Positions 17,481 through 27,319 of a DNA stretch of 64,000 bases are shown here, in pieces. Source of the DNA: Viridibacillus sp050279675 (GTDB lineage: Bacteria > Bacillota > Bacilli > Bacillales_A > Planococcaceae); contig NZ_JBNNUK010000003.1 in the NCBI RefSeq assembly GCF_050279675.1, positions 62,001-126,000 of the forward strand, given 5' to 3'. The translations under genes were made by a program, and so were the position numbers. The notes beneath the pieces were generated by a model that saw only the letters and a list, made by a program, of their open reading frames with translations, made no database searches and was not told the DNA's origin. How positions within the stretch are numbered: the first letter of the stretch is position 1; each line of letters opens with the position of its first letter.

Positions 17481-18845
17481 TTAATATGATAATCCAGGAC
17501 TAGAAGATTGTGCTTCTTCTGCTATTTTTTGCATTCGGTTTTTTTCTACTAATTGGTGCCTTTTCACTTCATCTTGCACATCATTTTCAATTCCGAAAAT
17601 TTGTTGGAATAGCTGTAATTGTTCATTTGCTTTTGTTGAACTAGCCATTTCCTTAGCTTGCAGAATTGGTTCTTTTAATAATTGATTAATAATTGATTTC
17701 GTATGCTTACTTAACACTTTTTTCTCACGATCCGTTAAATCAGGCATTTTGTTTTCGATACTTTGCATTGTTTCCTCTTGAATTGTTGCTGCTTTTTTAC
17801 GAAGCGCGGCAATTACAGGTACTACACCAAGTGTTGATAACCAGTCTTGGAAATCATGAATTTCAGTGTCAATCATTGTCGAAATTTGCTTAGCAGCACG
17901 TTCACGTTCAGCAAGGTTTGCCTCAACTATGCCTTGTAAGTCGTCAATATCATATAGGAAGACATTTGGTAAATCGCCAATACGTGGATCTAAGTCACGC
18001 GGCACAGCGATATCTACCATAAATAATGGTTTTCCTTTTCTTAAACGTTCAACAAATTGCATTAATTCAAAGTCAATAACATATTCTGTCGCACCAGTTG
18101 AACTGATTAAAATATCAGCTTCAAGAAGTGTACATTGAAGCTCTTGCATTGACTTTGCTGTTCCTTCAAACTTAGAAGCAAGTAATTCAGCTTTTTCAAA
18201 TGTACGGTTAATCACCGTCACTTTACCAACACCACTACCATACAAATTTTGAGTCGCTAATTCACCCATTTTACCTGCGCCTAAAATAGCAACATGTTTT
18301 TGTTGTAATGATCCGAAGATTTTCTTAGCAAGTTCTACAGCTGCATAAGAAACAGACACTGCATTTTCGCCTATAGCTGTTTCACCATGCGCGCGTTTTG
18401 CGAATGTAATAGCTTGCTTAAATAGTTGATTGTAAACCGTACCAGTTGCACCGATTTCTTGTCCATTTAAAAAGCTTGTACGCACTTGTCCAAGGATTTG
18501 TGTTTCTCCAAGTACCATTGAATCTATCCCAGCAGTGACACGGAACAAATGCTCCATCGACTGTTCATCTTCACGAATATATAAATGAGCAGAAAAAGTT
18601 TCAACAGGAACTTTAAACCAATCTGCTAGGAATTGTTTTATATAGTGCCGTCCGGTATGCAATTGATCGACTACAGCATACACTTCTGTTCGGTTACATG
18701 TAGATACAATTACGTTCTCTAATATGCTTTTTTCACTTTGAAGAGCTCTCATAGCATTCGGTATTTCACTCTCAATAAATGAGAATTTTTCACGAATCTC
18801 TACTGGAGCTGTCTTATAATTCAAGCCTACTACGATGGTATGCAT
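17481..18845 (-). CDS. hemA: Glutamyl-tRNA reductase
   Basis: A 454-residue enzyme reducing Glu-tRNA to glutamate-1-semialdehyde, the first committed step of haem synthesis. The catalytic Cys is in VSTCNRTEVYAV (near residue 50), the NADPH-binding region is AILGAGKMGELA, and a C-terminal dimerisation helix follows. I chose the ATG at 18845 (MHTIVVGLNYK): GAGAGGTG lies about 9 nt upstream, whereas it nearly touches the alternative ATG at 18857. It is the first gene of hemAXCDBL and is preceded by a PerR-like operator. Confidence 0.96.
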   Translation of the reverse strand: MHTIVVGLNYKTAPVEIREKFSFIESEIPNAMRALQSEKSILENVIVSTCNRTEVYAVVDQLHTGRHYIKQFLADWFKVPVETFSAHLYIREDEQSMEHLFRVTAGIDSMVLGETQILGQVRTSFLNGQEIGATGTVYNQLFKQAITFAKRAHGETAIGENAVSVSYAAVELAKKIFGSLQQKHVAILGAGKMGELATQNLYGSGVGKVTVINRTFEKAELLASKFEGTAKSMQELQCTLLEADILISSTGATEYVIDFELMQFVERLRKGKPLFMVDIAVPRDLDPRIGDLPNVFLYDIDDLQGIVEANLAERERAAKQISTMIDTEIHDFQDWLSTLGVVPVIAALRKKAATIQEETMQSIENKMPDLTDREKKVLSKHTKSIINQLLKEPILQAKEMASSTKANEQLQLFQQIFGIENDVQDEVKRHQLVEKNRMQKIAEEAQSSSPGLSY

Positions 18846-18960
18846 GAAATCATACACCTCTCACGTTCATCTAATTCACGATTTCTATTATAGCATAAAT
18901 GTCCGTCACAGTTAGTTTTAATTGTGAACGGTATATGAATGATAATAGCACTCGCCTTAT

Positions 18961-18975
18961 TTAGAATTATTATAA
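18961..18975 (-). promoter_or_regulatory. PerR-like box over the hemA promoter
   Basis: TTAGAATTATTATAA matches the B. subtilis PerR consensus TTATAATNATTATAA at all but one position. A minus-strand -10 element TATAAT (18974-18969) lies inside it; the matching -35 is weak. PerR represses the hem operon in B. subtilis, so peroxide-inducible haem synthesis is expected here. Confidence 0.65.
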
Positions 18976-19069
18976 TGTAAGTGTATCAAAAAATTTGTCG
19001 AACAACAACCATATTGCTTTAAATATCATTTTTCCCAAACGAGCAAATAACTATTCAATAAATAATAAA

Positions 19070-19098
19070 AGAGCGCTAGCAACTATCGCTCGCGCTCT
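19070..19098 (-). terminator. Terminator after engB
   Basis: AGAGCGC and GCGCTCT form a stem followed by TTTTATTA on the minus strand, 14 bp past the engB stop. Confidence 0.78.
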
Positions 19099-19111
19099 TC
19101 CTATGAAACTG

Positions 19112-19693
19112 TTACATTCTTTTTTCGATTTCTGCCCAAGCTTGGTCCATGCCCATGCTTTTTTCAGAAGAAAATAAAATAAGCGGATCATTTGGATCCA
19201 TATCCAATACATCTTTCACCACTTTTTTATGCTTTTCCCATTTACCTTTTACAATTTTATCAGCTTTCGTTGCAACTACGATACATGGGATATTGTAATG
19301 CTTCAAGAAATCATACATCATACAGTCATCAACTGTAGGTTTGTGACGAATATCTACAATTAACACAACCGCTTTTAACAGTGAACGACTTGTGAAATAT
19401 TGTTCGATCATTCGCCCCCAAGCTTCACGCTCAGATTTTGAAACTTTCGCGTAACCATAACCTGGGACATCCACAAAGAACAATTGCTCTTCAATTTTAT
19501 AAAAATTTAGTGTTTGCGTTTTCCCTGGTTTAGAAGAAATACGCGCCATACTTTTACGTCCAATCATTCGATTGATAAAAGAAGACTTTCCTACATTCGA
19601 TCTTCCTGCCAAAGCGAACTCTGGCAGGCCATCCTCTGGATATTGTGCTGGTCGTACTGCACTAATGACCATTTCTACATTATTAACTTTCAT
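19112..19693 (-). CDS. engB: Ribosome biogenesis GTPase (YihA/EngB/YsxC)
   Basis: A 193-residue small GTPase needed for 50S subunit assembly. The G motifs are visible in order: G1 GRSNVGKSSF (about 30-39), G3 DVPGYGYA, G4 TKAD, and SSE at G5. It overlaps the lon stop region by 4 bp (ATGA), so it is translationally coupled to lon, the same order as lonA-ysxC in B. subtilis. Confidence 0.96.
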   Translation of the reverse strand: MKVNNVEMVISAVRPAQYPEDGLPEFALAGRSNVGKSSFINRMIGRKSMARISSKPGKTQTLNFYKIEEQLFFVDVPGYGYAKVSKSEREAWGRMIEQYFTSRSLLKAVVLIVDIRHKPTVDDCMMYDFLKHYNIPCIVVATKADKIVKGKWEKHKKVVKDVLDMDPNDPLILFSSEKSMGMDQAWAEIEKRM

Positions 19694-22017
19694 ATTTCTC
19701 CTCCGTCTAACGCTATTTCCAGTACTTCATCTGCGTTTGACACTATCTTAAATGAAAGCTGTTCACGAACACTATCTGGTATATCATCAATATCGCGTTC
19801 ATTGTCTTTCGGTAAAATAATTGTCGTTAAGCCTGCACGATGCGCCCCTAACGTTTTTTCTTTCAAACCACCAATTGGTAATACTCGTCCACGCAACGTC
19901 ACTTCACCTGTCATACCTACTTCTCTTCGGATTGGACGTTTCGTAATAGCAGATGTAATAGCTGTAACCATTGTAATCCCCGCTGATGGACCATCTTTTG
20001 GTACGGCACCTTCTGGCACGTGAATGTGAATATCATGTTTATCGAAGAATTCTGGGTCAATATTCAGATCTTCTGATTTTGAACGTACATAAGATAAGGC
20101 CGTTTGAGCAGATTCCTTCATCACGTCTCCAAGCTTACCAGTTAACTGCAATTTGCCTTTACCAGGAGTTAATGATACTTCAATCTGTAAAGTATCTCCA
20201 CCAACTGTTGTATACGCTAATCCAGTTGCCACACCTATTTGGTTTTCTGTTTCAGCTTGCCCATAATGGAAACGATGTTTTCCAAGAATATCTTCAAGAT
20301 TCTTAGCCGCCATTACCACACGTTTTTTATCACCCGCAACAATTTGCATCGCTGCTTTACGGCATAATGTTGCAATTTGACGTTCTAATCCTCGAACACC
20401 TGCTTCGCGCGTATAATATCGAATTAAATCAATAATTGCATCATCACGAATTTGCAATTGTGCCTTTGATAGACCATGCTCTTTCAGTTGTTTCGGAATA
20501 AGATGTTTTTTCGAAATTTCATGCTTTTCTTGCTCTGTATAACCCGCGATTGTAATGATCTCCATACGGTCAAGTAATGGACCAGGAATCGTACTTAAAT
20601 CATTTGCTGTCGCAACAAATAATACATTTGATAAATCATATGTTTCTTCAATGTAATGATCACTAAATGAATTGTTTTGCTCTGGATCTAATACTTCAAG
20701 CATAGCAGCAGAAGGATCTCCTCGGAAATCATTCGACATCTTATCGATTTCATCAAGTAAAAATACAGGGTTTACTGTACCAGCCTTTTTCATACCTTGT
20801 ATGACACGTCCTGGCATTGCGCCCACGTAAGTTCTTCTGTGACCACGTATTTCAGACTCATCACGTACACCACCAAGTGAAATACGGACAAATTTACGAT
20901 TTAAAGCTTCTGCAATCGATTTCGCTAAAGAAGTTTTACCTACTCCAGGAGGTCCAGCCAAACATAAAATTGGACCACGTAAAGATTGTTTTAATTGTCG
21001 AACTGATAAATATTCAAGAATACGTTCCTTAACTTTATCAAGTCCTTCATGATCACGATTTAAAACTTTTTCCGCCATTTTAATATCATGTCTATCTTCA
21101 GTTTTTTCCTTCCAGGGTAAAGCAACTAGCCAATCAATATAACTACGGATAACGCCACTTTCAGCTGCTGCTGCAGGCAATTTTTCGTAACGATCCAATT
21201 CTTTATACGCCGCTTTTAATGTTGATTCAGGCATTCCTGATTCTTGGATTTTCTTTTTCAGCTCAGATACTTCACCTGTTTTGCCTTCACGATCGCCAAG
21301 TTCAGTTTGGATTGCCTTCATTTGTTCACGTAAATAGAATTCCTTTTGCGCTTTTTCCATCGCACGTTTTACTTTAGAGCTAATCTTTTTTTCAAGATTC
21401 AATACTTCCTGCTCATCATGTAAACGTTGAATTAAAATTTCCAAACGCTCTTTTACGTCGATGATTTTAAGTATCTCTTGTTTACCATTAATTTTCAACG
21501 GCAAATAAGAAGCAACCATATCTGCAAAGCGTCCTGGTTCTTCAATATCAGCAACAGTATCATATGTTTCTGTAGTTACTTTACTCGAAGCTTTCGAGTA
21601 CTTTTCAAAATAAGTTAGAAGAGTGCGCATTAAGGCTTCTGTTTCAGCATCTACAGTTTTTGAATCTTCAAAGTTTTCAATTTCTACAACTGCAAATTCT
21701 TCTCCATCACGATAATCAACGACTTTCGCACGATTTAGACCTTCAACTAGGACACGAATTGTTCCATTGGGTAACTTTAGCATTTGTTTTACATATGCGA
21801 CTGTCCCGACTGTATATAAATCATCCGGCGTAGGATTTTCAATGCTCATCTCTTTTTGAGTGACTAAGAAAATAAGATTATCTTCCAGCATTGCATGTTC
21901 AAGAGCAGCAACAGAACGCTCTCGACCTACATCGATATGTAATACCATCGTGGGATAAACGAGTAAACCTCTTAAGGGCAATAATGGGATATTTTTTGTT
22001 CTTTTTACTTCAGTCAT
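19690..22017 (-). CDS. lon: ATP-dependent protease Lon
   Basis: A 775-residue AAA+ serine protease. An N-terminal substrate-binding domain (about 1-300) precedes the AAA+ module with Walker A GPPGVGKTS and Walker B FLLDEIDK. The protease domain has the catalytic Ser in PKDGPSAGITM and Lys in GGLKEKTLGA. I chose ATG 22017 (MTEVKRTKN): a perfect Shine-Dalgarno site GGAGGTGATC lies 6 nt upstream, while an alternative ATG at 22035 sits before that site. In B. subtilis a second Lon (LonB) lies between clpX and lonA; here that gap is only 187 bp. Confidence 0.97.
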   Translation of the reverse strand: MTEVKRTKNIPLLPLRGLLVYPTMVLHIDVGRERSVAALEHAMLEDNLIFLVTQKEMSIENPTPDDLYTVGTVAYVKQMLKLPNGTIRVLVEGLNRAKVVDYRDGEEFAVVEIENFEDSKTVDAETEALMRTLLTYFEKYSKASSKVTTETYDTVADIEEPGRFADMVASYLPLKINGKQEILKIIDVKERLEILIQRLHDEQEVLNLEKKISSKVKRAMEKAQKEFYLREQMKAIQTELGDREGKTGEVSELKKKIQESGMPESTLKAAYKELDRYEKLPAAAAESGVIRSYIDWLVALPWKEKTEDRHDIKMAEKVLNRDHEGLDKVKERILEYLSVRQLKQSLRGPILCLAGPPGVGKTSLAKSIAEALNRKFVRISLGGVRDESEIRGHRRTYVGAMPGRVIQGMKKAGTVNPVFLLDEIDKMSNDFRGDPSAAMLEVLDPEQNNSFSDHYIEETYDLSNVLFVATANDLSTIPGPLLDRMEIITIAGYTEQEKHEISKKHLIPKQLKEHGLSKAQLQIRDDAIIDLIRYYTREAGVRGLERQIATLCRKAAMQIVAGDKKRVVMAAKNLEDILGKHRFHYGQAETENQIGVATGLAYTTVGGDTLQIEVSLTPGKGKLQLTGKLGDVMKESAQTALSYVRSKSEDLNIDPEFFDKHDIHIHVPEGAVPKDGPSAGITMVTAITSAITKRPIRREVGMTGEVTLRGRVLPIGGLKEKTLGAHRAGLTTIILPKDNERDIDDIPDSVREQLSFKIVSNADEVLEIALDGGEI

Positions 22018-22138
22018 GCGGGTGATCACCTCCATTAGATTTTGTCCGATTTACCCGCAAATCAAACATTATTAATTGCAGAAATGATTACCATTTCAAT
22101 TTCACTCTTCATAAGTGTTTATCGACTGAAATTTATTT

Positions 22139-22194
22139 TAAAAAAAGCCAGCTTTCGAGTAGTGCTAATTGGCACTTTTTCGAAGCCAGCTTTT
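22139..22194 (-). terminator. Complex hairpin after clpX
   Basis: An inner AGTGC/GCACT hairpin (22161-22176) sits between two imperfectly pairing arms (GGCTTCGA and TCGAAAGC on the minus strand), followed by seven Ts. It also contains two direct copies of AGCCAGCTTT. It probably terminates clpX upstream of lon. Confidence 0.6.
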
Positions 22195-22204
22195 CAATCA
22201 GTTA

Positions 22205-23473
22205 TTAAGCAGATGTTTTTTCGCTGTCTGATTTTAACTCAGTTCCATCTTCAAGTAGAAGTTTTGGACGAGCTTTTTCTGTAATCGTTTCTTTCGTAAT
22301 GATACATTTTGCAATATCATCGCGAGAAGGTAGTTCAAACATAACATCTAACATAATGTTTTCAATAATTGAGCGTAAACCACGAGCACCTGTTTTGCGT
22401 TCGATTGCTTCTTTAGCAATTTCCAATAATGCATCTTGATTGAACTCAAGTTCAACATCATCAAGAGCTAGCATTTTTTGATATTGTTTAGAAAGCGCGT
22501 TTTTAGGCTCAGTTAAAATTTGAACAAGCGTTTCAGCATCTAGCTGTTCTAAACTTGCTAATACTGGAAGACGACCAATAAATTCAGGAATTAAACCAAA
22601 TTTCAATAAATCTTCTGGGATTAAATACTTCATCAAGTTATTATCTTCAGGTTCGTCTTTCTTACCATTCGAACCGAAGCCAATTACTTTTTGGCCTAAA
22701 CGACGCTTTATGATAGATTCAATTCCGTCGAATGCTCCACCAACAATGAATAAGATATTAGTTGTATCGATTTGGATAAATTCTTGATGTGGGTGTTTAC
22801 GTCCACCTTGTGGTGGAACACTAGCAACTGTGCCTTCTAAAATTTTTAAAAGCGCTTGTTGTACACCTTCACCAGATACATCACGTGTAATCGATGGGTT
22901 TTCTGATTTACGGGCTACTTTATCGATTTCATCAATATAAATAATCCCTTTTTCAGCACGTTCGATATCATAATCTGCTGATTGGATTAGTTTAAGTAGA
23001 ATGTTCTCAACATCCTCACCCACATAACCAGCTTCAGTTAAAGATGTAGCATCCGCAATTGCAAACGGTACATCAATAATACGCGCTAATGTTTGGGCAA
23101 GTAATGTTTTACCGCTACCAGTTGGTCCGATTAAAACAATATTTGATTTTGAAAGTTCTACATCGTCAATTACACTGTTTGAGTTTACACGTTTATAGTG
23201 ATTATACACTGCAACAGATAGGGCTTTTTTTGCACGCTCTTGACCGATGACATAATCATCCAAAATTGCAAGAATCTCTTTCGGTTTCGGAATATCTTTT
23301 AGTTCTACTTCTTCTTCTGTACCTAGTTCTTCAACTACGATTTCAGAACACAACTCGATACATTCATCACAAATATATACACCTGGTCCTGCAACCAGTT
23401 TACGAACTTGTTCTTGTGGTTTACCACAGAATGAGCATTTTAAGTTGCCTTTTTCGTCATTAAATTTGAACAA
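22205..23473 (-). CDS. clpX: ClpX ATPase, unfoldase of ClpXP
   Basis: A 422-residue AAA+ protein. The N-terminal zinc finger has CSFC and CDEC pairs (residues about 14-38). Walker A is GPTGSGKT, Walker B IIYIDEIDK, and the pore loop is GYVGEDVE. The IGF loop that docks on ClpP is present (KVIGFG). It delivers substrates to ClpP, which is not in this window. It sits between tig and lon, each with its own terminator. Confidence 0.98.
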   Translation of the reverse strand: MFKFNDEKGNLKCSFCGKPQEQVRKLVAGPGVYICDECIELCSEIVVEELGTEEEVELKDIPKPKEILAILDDYVIGQERAKKALSVAVYNHYKRVNSNSVIDDVELSKSNIVLIGPTGSGKTLLAQTLARIIDVPFAIADATSLTEAGYVGEDVENILLKLIQSADYDIERAEKGIIYIDEIDKVARKSENPSITRDVSGEGVQQALLKILEGTVASVPPQGGRKHPHQEFIQIDTTNILFIVGGAFDGIESIIKRRLGQKVIGFGSNGKKDEPEDNNLMKYLIPEDLLKFGLIPEFIGRLPVLASLEQLDAETLVQILTEPKNALSKQYQKMLALDDVELEFNQDALLEIAKEAIERKTGARGLRSIIENIMLDVMFELPSRDDIAKCIITKETITEKARPKLLLEDGTELKSDSEKTSA

Positions 23474-23610
23474 TTATTTCACCCCTATTCAAACAATAAT
23501 GTTACAAGATTACGTTAACATTATCAAATATAATGATTTTGTATAACTTGTAACACTTTGCTTTCTTATTCTCTCTATGTATTCAAAGTGCTAATTATGT
23601 ATGTGATAAA

Positions 23611-23640
23611 ACAAGGTACGCTAAAAACCACGTACCTTGT
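23611..23640 (-). terminator. tig terminator
   Basis: ACAAGGTACG pairs with CGTACCTTGT (10 bp) and is followed by TTTT on the minus strand, 28 bp after the trigger factor stop. Confidence 0.82.
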
Positions 23641-23668
23641 CCTATCAATTCATGGTGCTATTTAAATA

Positions 23669-24955
23669 TTACTCAGTAATTTTTGCGTTATCAGCTATGA
23701 ACTCAACTGTTTTTTGGATTTTGATATCATGCTCTAAAACATGAGTACCACCTAAAGCAGTTTTAATTTGTTCTGCATCCATACCGAATTGTGCAGACAT
23801 TTTTTCTAATTCAGCAGTTAAATCTTCTTCAGTTACTTCGATTTTTTCTGCTTCAGCAATTGCTTCTAAAACTAATGATACACGAACGCGGCTATCAGCG
23901 TCAGTTTTCATTTGTCCACGAAGAGCTGCTTCGTCTTGACCTGAGAATTGGTAGTAAAGATCAAGATTCATACCTTGCATTTGAAGGCGTTGAGTGAATT
24001 CTTGCATCATACGATCAATTTCAGTGTTAATCATAGCTTCTGGAATATCCATTGAAGCGTTAGTTGCTGCTTTTTCTACTAGTTCATCACGTAGAGCTGT
24101 TTCAGAAGCAGTTGCTTTATCAGCTGCAGTTTTTTCTTTTAATTTAGTGCGTAGAGCATCTAAACCTTCAACTTCGCTATCGATTTCTTTTGCAAGATCA
24201 TCGTTTAGCTCAGGAAGTTCTTTACCTTTAACTTCGTTAATAGTTACTTTGAAAGTAGCTTTTTTACCAGCTAACTCAGCTGCATGGTATTCTTCTGGGA
24301 AAGTTACTTCAACTTCTTTAGCTTCGCCAGATTTTGCACCTACTAATTGTTCTTCGAATCCTGGGATGAATGAACCAGAACCGATTTCAAGTGAGTAGTT
24401 GTCGCCTTTTCCGCCTTCGAATGCTTCGCCATCAACGAAACCTTCGAAATCGATTACTGCAGTATCGCCAGTTACGATTGCTTGATTTTCTTTAACAACT
24501 AGCTCAGCTAGACGTTCTTGTTGCTCTTTTAATTGAACTTCAATTTCTTCATCAGTTACAGCAGTGTCTTGTTTAGTTACTTCTAAACCTTTATAGTCAC
24601 CAAGAGTAACTTCTGGGCGAACAGTTACTTTCGCTGTGAATGTGAACGCTTCGTTTTTATTGATTGCTTCGAAGTCGATTTCTGGTTGATCAACTGGTTC
24701 TACTCCAGCTTCATCAAGAGCTAATGGATAGTTACCATTTACTAAGATTTCTAATGCATCTTGGTATAATGATTCAACACCAAAGCGTTGTTCGAACATT
24801 TGACGAGGCATTTTACCTTTACGGAAGCCCGGTACGTTAATTTGTTTTACTACTTTTTTGAAAGCTTGATCTAAAGCTTCGTTTACTTTTTCAGCAGATA
24901 CTTCTACTGTTAATAATCCAGTATTACCTTCTTGTTTTTCCCATTTCACTGACAT
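23669..24955 (-). CDS. tig: Trigger factor, ribosome-associated chaperone and prolyl isomerase
   Basis: A 428-residue protein with the ribosome-docking signature VPGFRKGKMPR (about 40-50) in the N-terminal domain, the FKBP-type domain at about 150-245, and a helical C-terminal chaperone domain. GGAGGTAG precedes the ATG. Position between the ysoA-like gene and clpX is conserved with B. subtilis. Confidence 0.97.
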   Translation of the reverse strand: MSVKWEKQEGNTGLLTVEVSAEKVNEALDQAFKKVVKQINVPGFRKGKMPRQMFEQRFGVESLYQDALEILVNGNYPLALDEAGVEPVDQPEIDFEAINKNEAFTFTAKVTVRPEVTLGDYKGLEVTKQDTAVTDEEIEVQLKEQQERLAELVVKENQAIVTGDTAVIDFEGFVDGEAFEGGKGDNYSLEIGSGSFIPGFEEQLVGAKSGEAKEVEVTFPEEYHAAELAGKKATFKVTINEVKGKELPELNDDLAKEIDSEVEGLDALRTKLKEKTAADKATASETALRDELVEKAATNASMDIPEAMINTEIDRMMQEFTQRLQMQGMNLDLYYQFSGQDEAALRGQMKTDADSRVRVSLVLEAIAEAEKIEVTEEDLTAELEKMSAQFGMDAEQIKTALGGTHVLEHDIKIQKTVEFIADNAKITE

Positions 24956-25059
24956 TTATTCTACCTCCAAAAATAATTTCAAATGTTAGACATTCATTCG
25001 TTTTTACGATTTTGACAACCATTTTAGTATATCATAGATAGCTATACTTTCAACTTATT

Positions 25060-26055
25060 TCATACGTCAGGCAGTTCAGAAAGTTGCTCAAGCTTGTGGA
25101 AAAAGTCCATCAAGTCATAATCAGTTTCCTTTACTTCTCCGAACATTGCATGTACAAAATCTACGTAGCCATCCGCTATTTCCCTTGCTTCATAAGCGAA
25201 CCATTCAAATGGATAAGTTACAACAATATGTCGTTGTATCAAATATTGTACCATATCTAATACCGATGGTTCTTGCTGTAGCTCATCTTCAACAACTGCC
25301 AAGACCGCTTCTGTAACTGGTAGGGCAGATGGTTCTGCTAACTCAGATGGATTAACTGTACACTGAACATTGAATTTTGTTACCTTCACTGTTGTATCAA
25401 CTTGTTGATTTACTAGCAATAACAATGCCTCACTTTGAAGTAAGGGATGGATTCGGTCATCTTCGATAATGACTACAATTTCCTCTTTTATATGACGAAT
25501 ATTAACCTGTCGAATACTCTGCAATATTTGAAACTGTTTCATATAAGATAAAGAGAAAAAATGATCTGGTTGTAACTCTGTACTATCAATCTTCAAATCG
25601 ACAACCGGTTCATCTGTCTGAATAAGATTCTCTGCTATACGAGCATTAAGTTCTTGCAAACGAATAAACTTAGGAATTGATTCCTCAGGAATGACTTGTT
25701 CTTCAAGTAACGATCGGATTAATTCCTCTACCTGATTGAATTCTTTCAATTCCATACAGACAGTGAGATATAATTCCATCGCTTCTATGTATTTATGAGG
25801 ACCTATCGCGAGTAATTTCTCACATGCCTCTTTCGCTTTTTCAAAATTTCGTATTTCATATAAGGAGAAAGCATATACACTAAGCGTACTTTCATCGCCT
25901 TCAGTATACTGCAATGCTTCACTAAGAGCTTGCACAGCTAAGTCATATTGATAATGCTCTGCATAGTGATGTCCATCAGCTATTAATTTATCAATAGCTC
26001 CAGGAAACACAATGACATTATCTTGTTTTAGAATATTGTGTCGTTTTTTTCGCAT
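25060..26055 (-). CDS. TPR-repeat protein (YsoA-like)
   Basis: A 331-residue soluble protein. Residues about 25-145 contain helical hairpins of tetratricopeptide type (ADGHHYAEHYQYDLAVQALSE; FEKAKEACEKLLAIGPHKYI). The rest is helical with an acidic C-terminus. It directly precedes tig, as ysoA does in B. subtilis, which supports orthology. No enzymatic motif is visible; TPR proteins usually bind other proteins. The partner is unknown. Confidence 0.8.
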   Translation of the reverse strand: MRKKRHNILKQDNVIVFPGAIDKLIADGHHYAEHYQYDLAVQALSEALQYTEGDESTLSVYAFSLYEIRNFEKAKEACEKLLAIGPHKYIEAMELYLTVCMELKEFNQVEELIRSLLEEQVIPEESIPKFIRLQELNARIAENLIQTDEPVVDLKIDSTELQPDHFFSLSYMKQFQILQSIRQVNIRHIKEEIVVIIEDDRIHPLLQSEALLLLVNQQVDTTVKVTKFNVQCTVNPSELAEPSALPVTEAVLAVVEDELQQEPSVLDMVQYLIQRHIVVTYPFEWFAYEAREIADGYVDFVHAMFGEVKETDYDLMDFFHKLEQLSELPDV

Positions 26056-26290
26056 GTGTGCTCACTCTCCCATTCTATTTTATCATATTTTGCATATACA
26101 CCAAAACATTTTACACACCCATATTCCCTATTAGATAGTAGAATTTCACAGCAACAAGTTTAACAAAAAGGATTTTACTACCAATATTTATATAGGTAGA
26201 AACTCTAAGTATCACTTAGTAACAAAGGCGCCTTTCTCGCATTATAACCGTCTTCTATCGTATGTAATCGAAGTCACCTTTCAAAATATA

Positions 26291-27187
26291 TCACAAAGAT
26301 TTATTGGCTTGAAAATGCTGCTCAACTGACTGTAAAAAGCGTTGTATCGCTACTGGTAGATGACGATTTTTCATATATGCTAGATAGACCGTTCTTTCAA
26401 GGGAAGGATGATTAATCGGTCTTTGGACAACTGTTTCGTCGATTGGCTCCCTAACATAATTTTCAGGAACAATTGTAACCCCTAAATTATTTCTCACTAA
26501 AGAAACCGCTGTTTCAAAACGCTCTATCTCAAATTGAATATTTAACTTTAATTGCGCAACTTTGAAGGCATTTATAATATCTATTCGTGTTTGAAAACCT
26601 TCTGTACTAATAATGAATGATTCCTGCTCTAAATCAGCTAAGCTCAAACTAGCTTTTTTGGTTAGTGGATGTCCTTGAGGCAACACAGCTACTAATCGTT
26701 CCTTATAAAGTGGAATCGATTCTATATCCTCCTCATAAATCAATTGATTTGTAATGATTGCATGCGATTTATATGTTTGAAGAGAGTGTTTAACATGCTC
26801 CACACTGAGTACATCAAAAAGTTTAAATACCATAGCTGGGTAACTTTGTTTATAGGTATAGATCAAATTAGGTAGCCAAGTCTTAAGTGATTCAATAATC
26901 CCAAGTACAATTTCACCTTTTCCTCCAACTATTACTTCCTTCATTTCCTTATTCATAATATCCATTTGAGATAACATGATAGTTGCTCTCGTATATAGCA
27001 ATTCACCTGCATCTGTTAATACAAATTTTCGAGTACTTCTTTCAAGTAAAGGTGCTCCAACTTCATGTTCTAGCTTCTTTACTGCATTGCTTAAGGAAGG
27101 TTGCGAAATATGTAGTTTGTCAGCTGCTTTAGAATAACTTTTATTATTCACGATTGTGATGAAATAATATAATCTTTTTAAATCCAT
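26291..27187 (-). CDS. LysR-family transcriptional regulator
   Basis: A 298-residue regulator with the N-terminal winged helix-turn-helix (SKAADKLHISQPSLSNAVKKLE, residues about 20-40) and a periplasmic-binding-fold effector domain (about 90-290). It is transcribed divergently from hutG-gltS across about 130 bp, the usual layout for a LysR regulator controlling its neighbour. The effector is unknown; a glutamate- or histidine-pathway metabolite is a reasonable guess. Confidence 0.9.
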   Translation of the reverse strand: MDLKRLYYFITIVNNKSYSKAADKLHISQPSLSNAVKKLEHEVGAPLLERSTRKFVLTDAGELLYTRATIMLSQMDIMNKEMKEVIVGGKGEIVLGIIESLKTWLPNLIYTYKQSYPAMVFKLFDVLSVEHVKHSLQTYKSHAIITNQLIYEEDIESIPLYKERLVAVLPQGHPLTKKASLSLADLEQESFIISTEGFQTRIDIINAFKVAQLKLNIQFEIERFETAVSLVRNNLGVTIVPENYVREPIDETVVQRPINHPSLERTVYLAYMKNRHLPVAIQRFLQSVEQHFQANKSL

Positions 27188-27227
27188 AATTATTATCTCT
27201 CTCCACTTATAGTTTTTAACTATTATT

Positions 27228-27256
27228 TTATAATAATTATATATTAGAAATTATAA
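27228..27256. promoter_or_regulatory. Inverted repeat in the LysR/hutG gap
   Basis: TTATAAT (27228-27234) and ATTATAA (27250-27256) form an inverted repeat between the divergent genes, a plausible LysR operator. The first arm also begins TTATAATAATTATAT, one base off a PerR box. The surrounding DNA is extremely AT-rich, so chance is a real alternative. Confidence 0.35.
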
Positions 27257-27319
27257 TTAATGAAATATATAATGAATTTACAATCAATTTTAATTATTCT
27301 AAACGTTGAGGTGAAATAT

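Noticed and set aside
27228..27242. PerR-like box upstream of hutG
   Set aside because: TTATAATAATTATAT is close to the consensus, but the region is almost pure A/T and no peroxide link is apparent; kept only as part of a possible LysR repeat.
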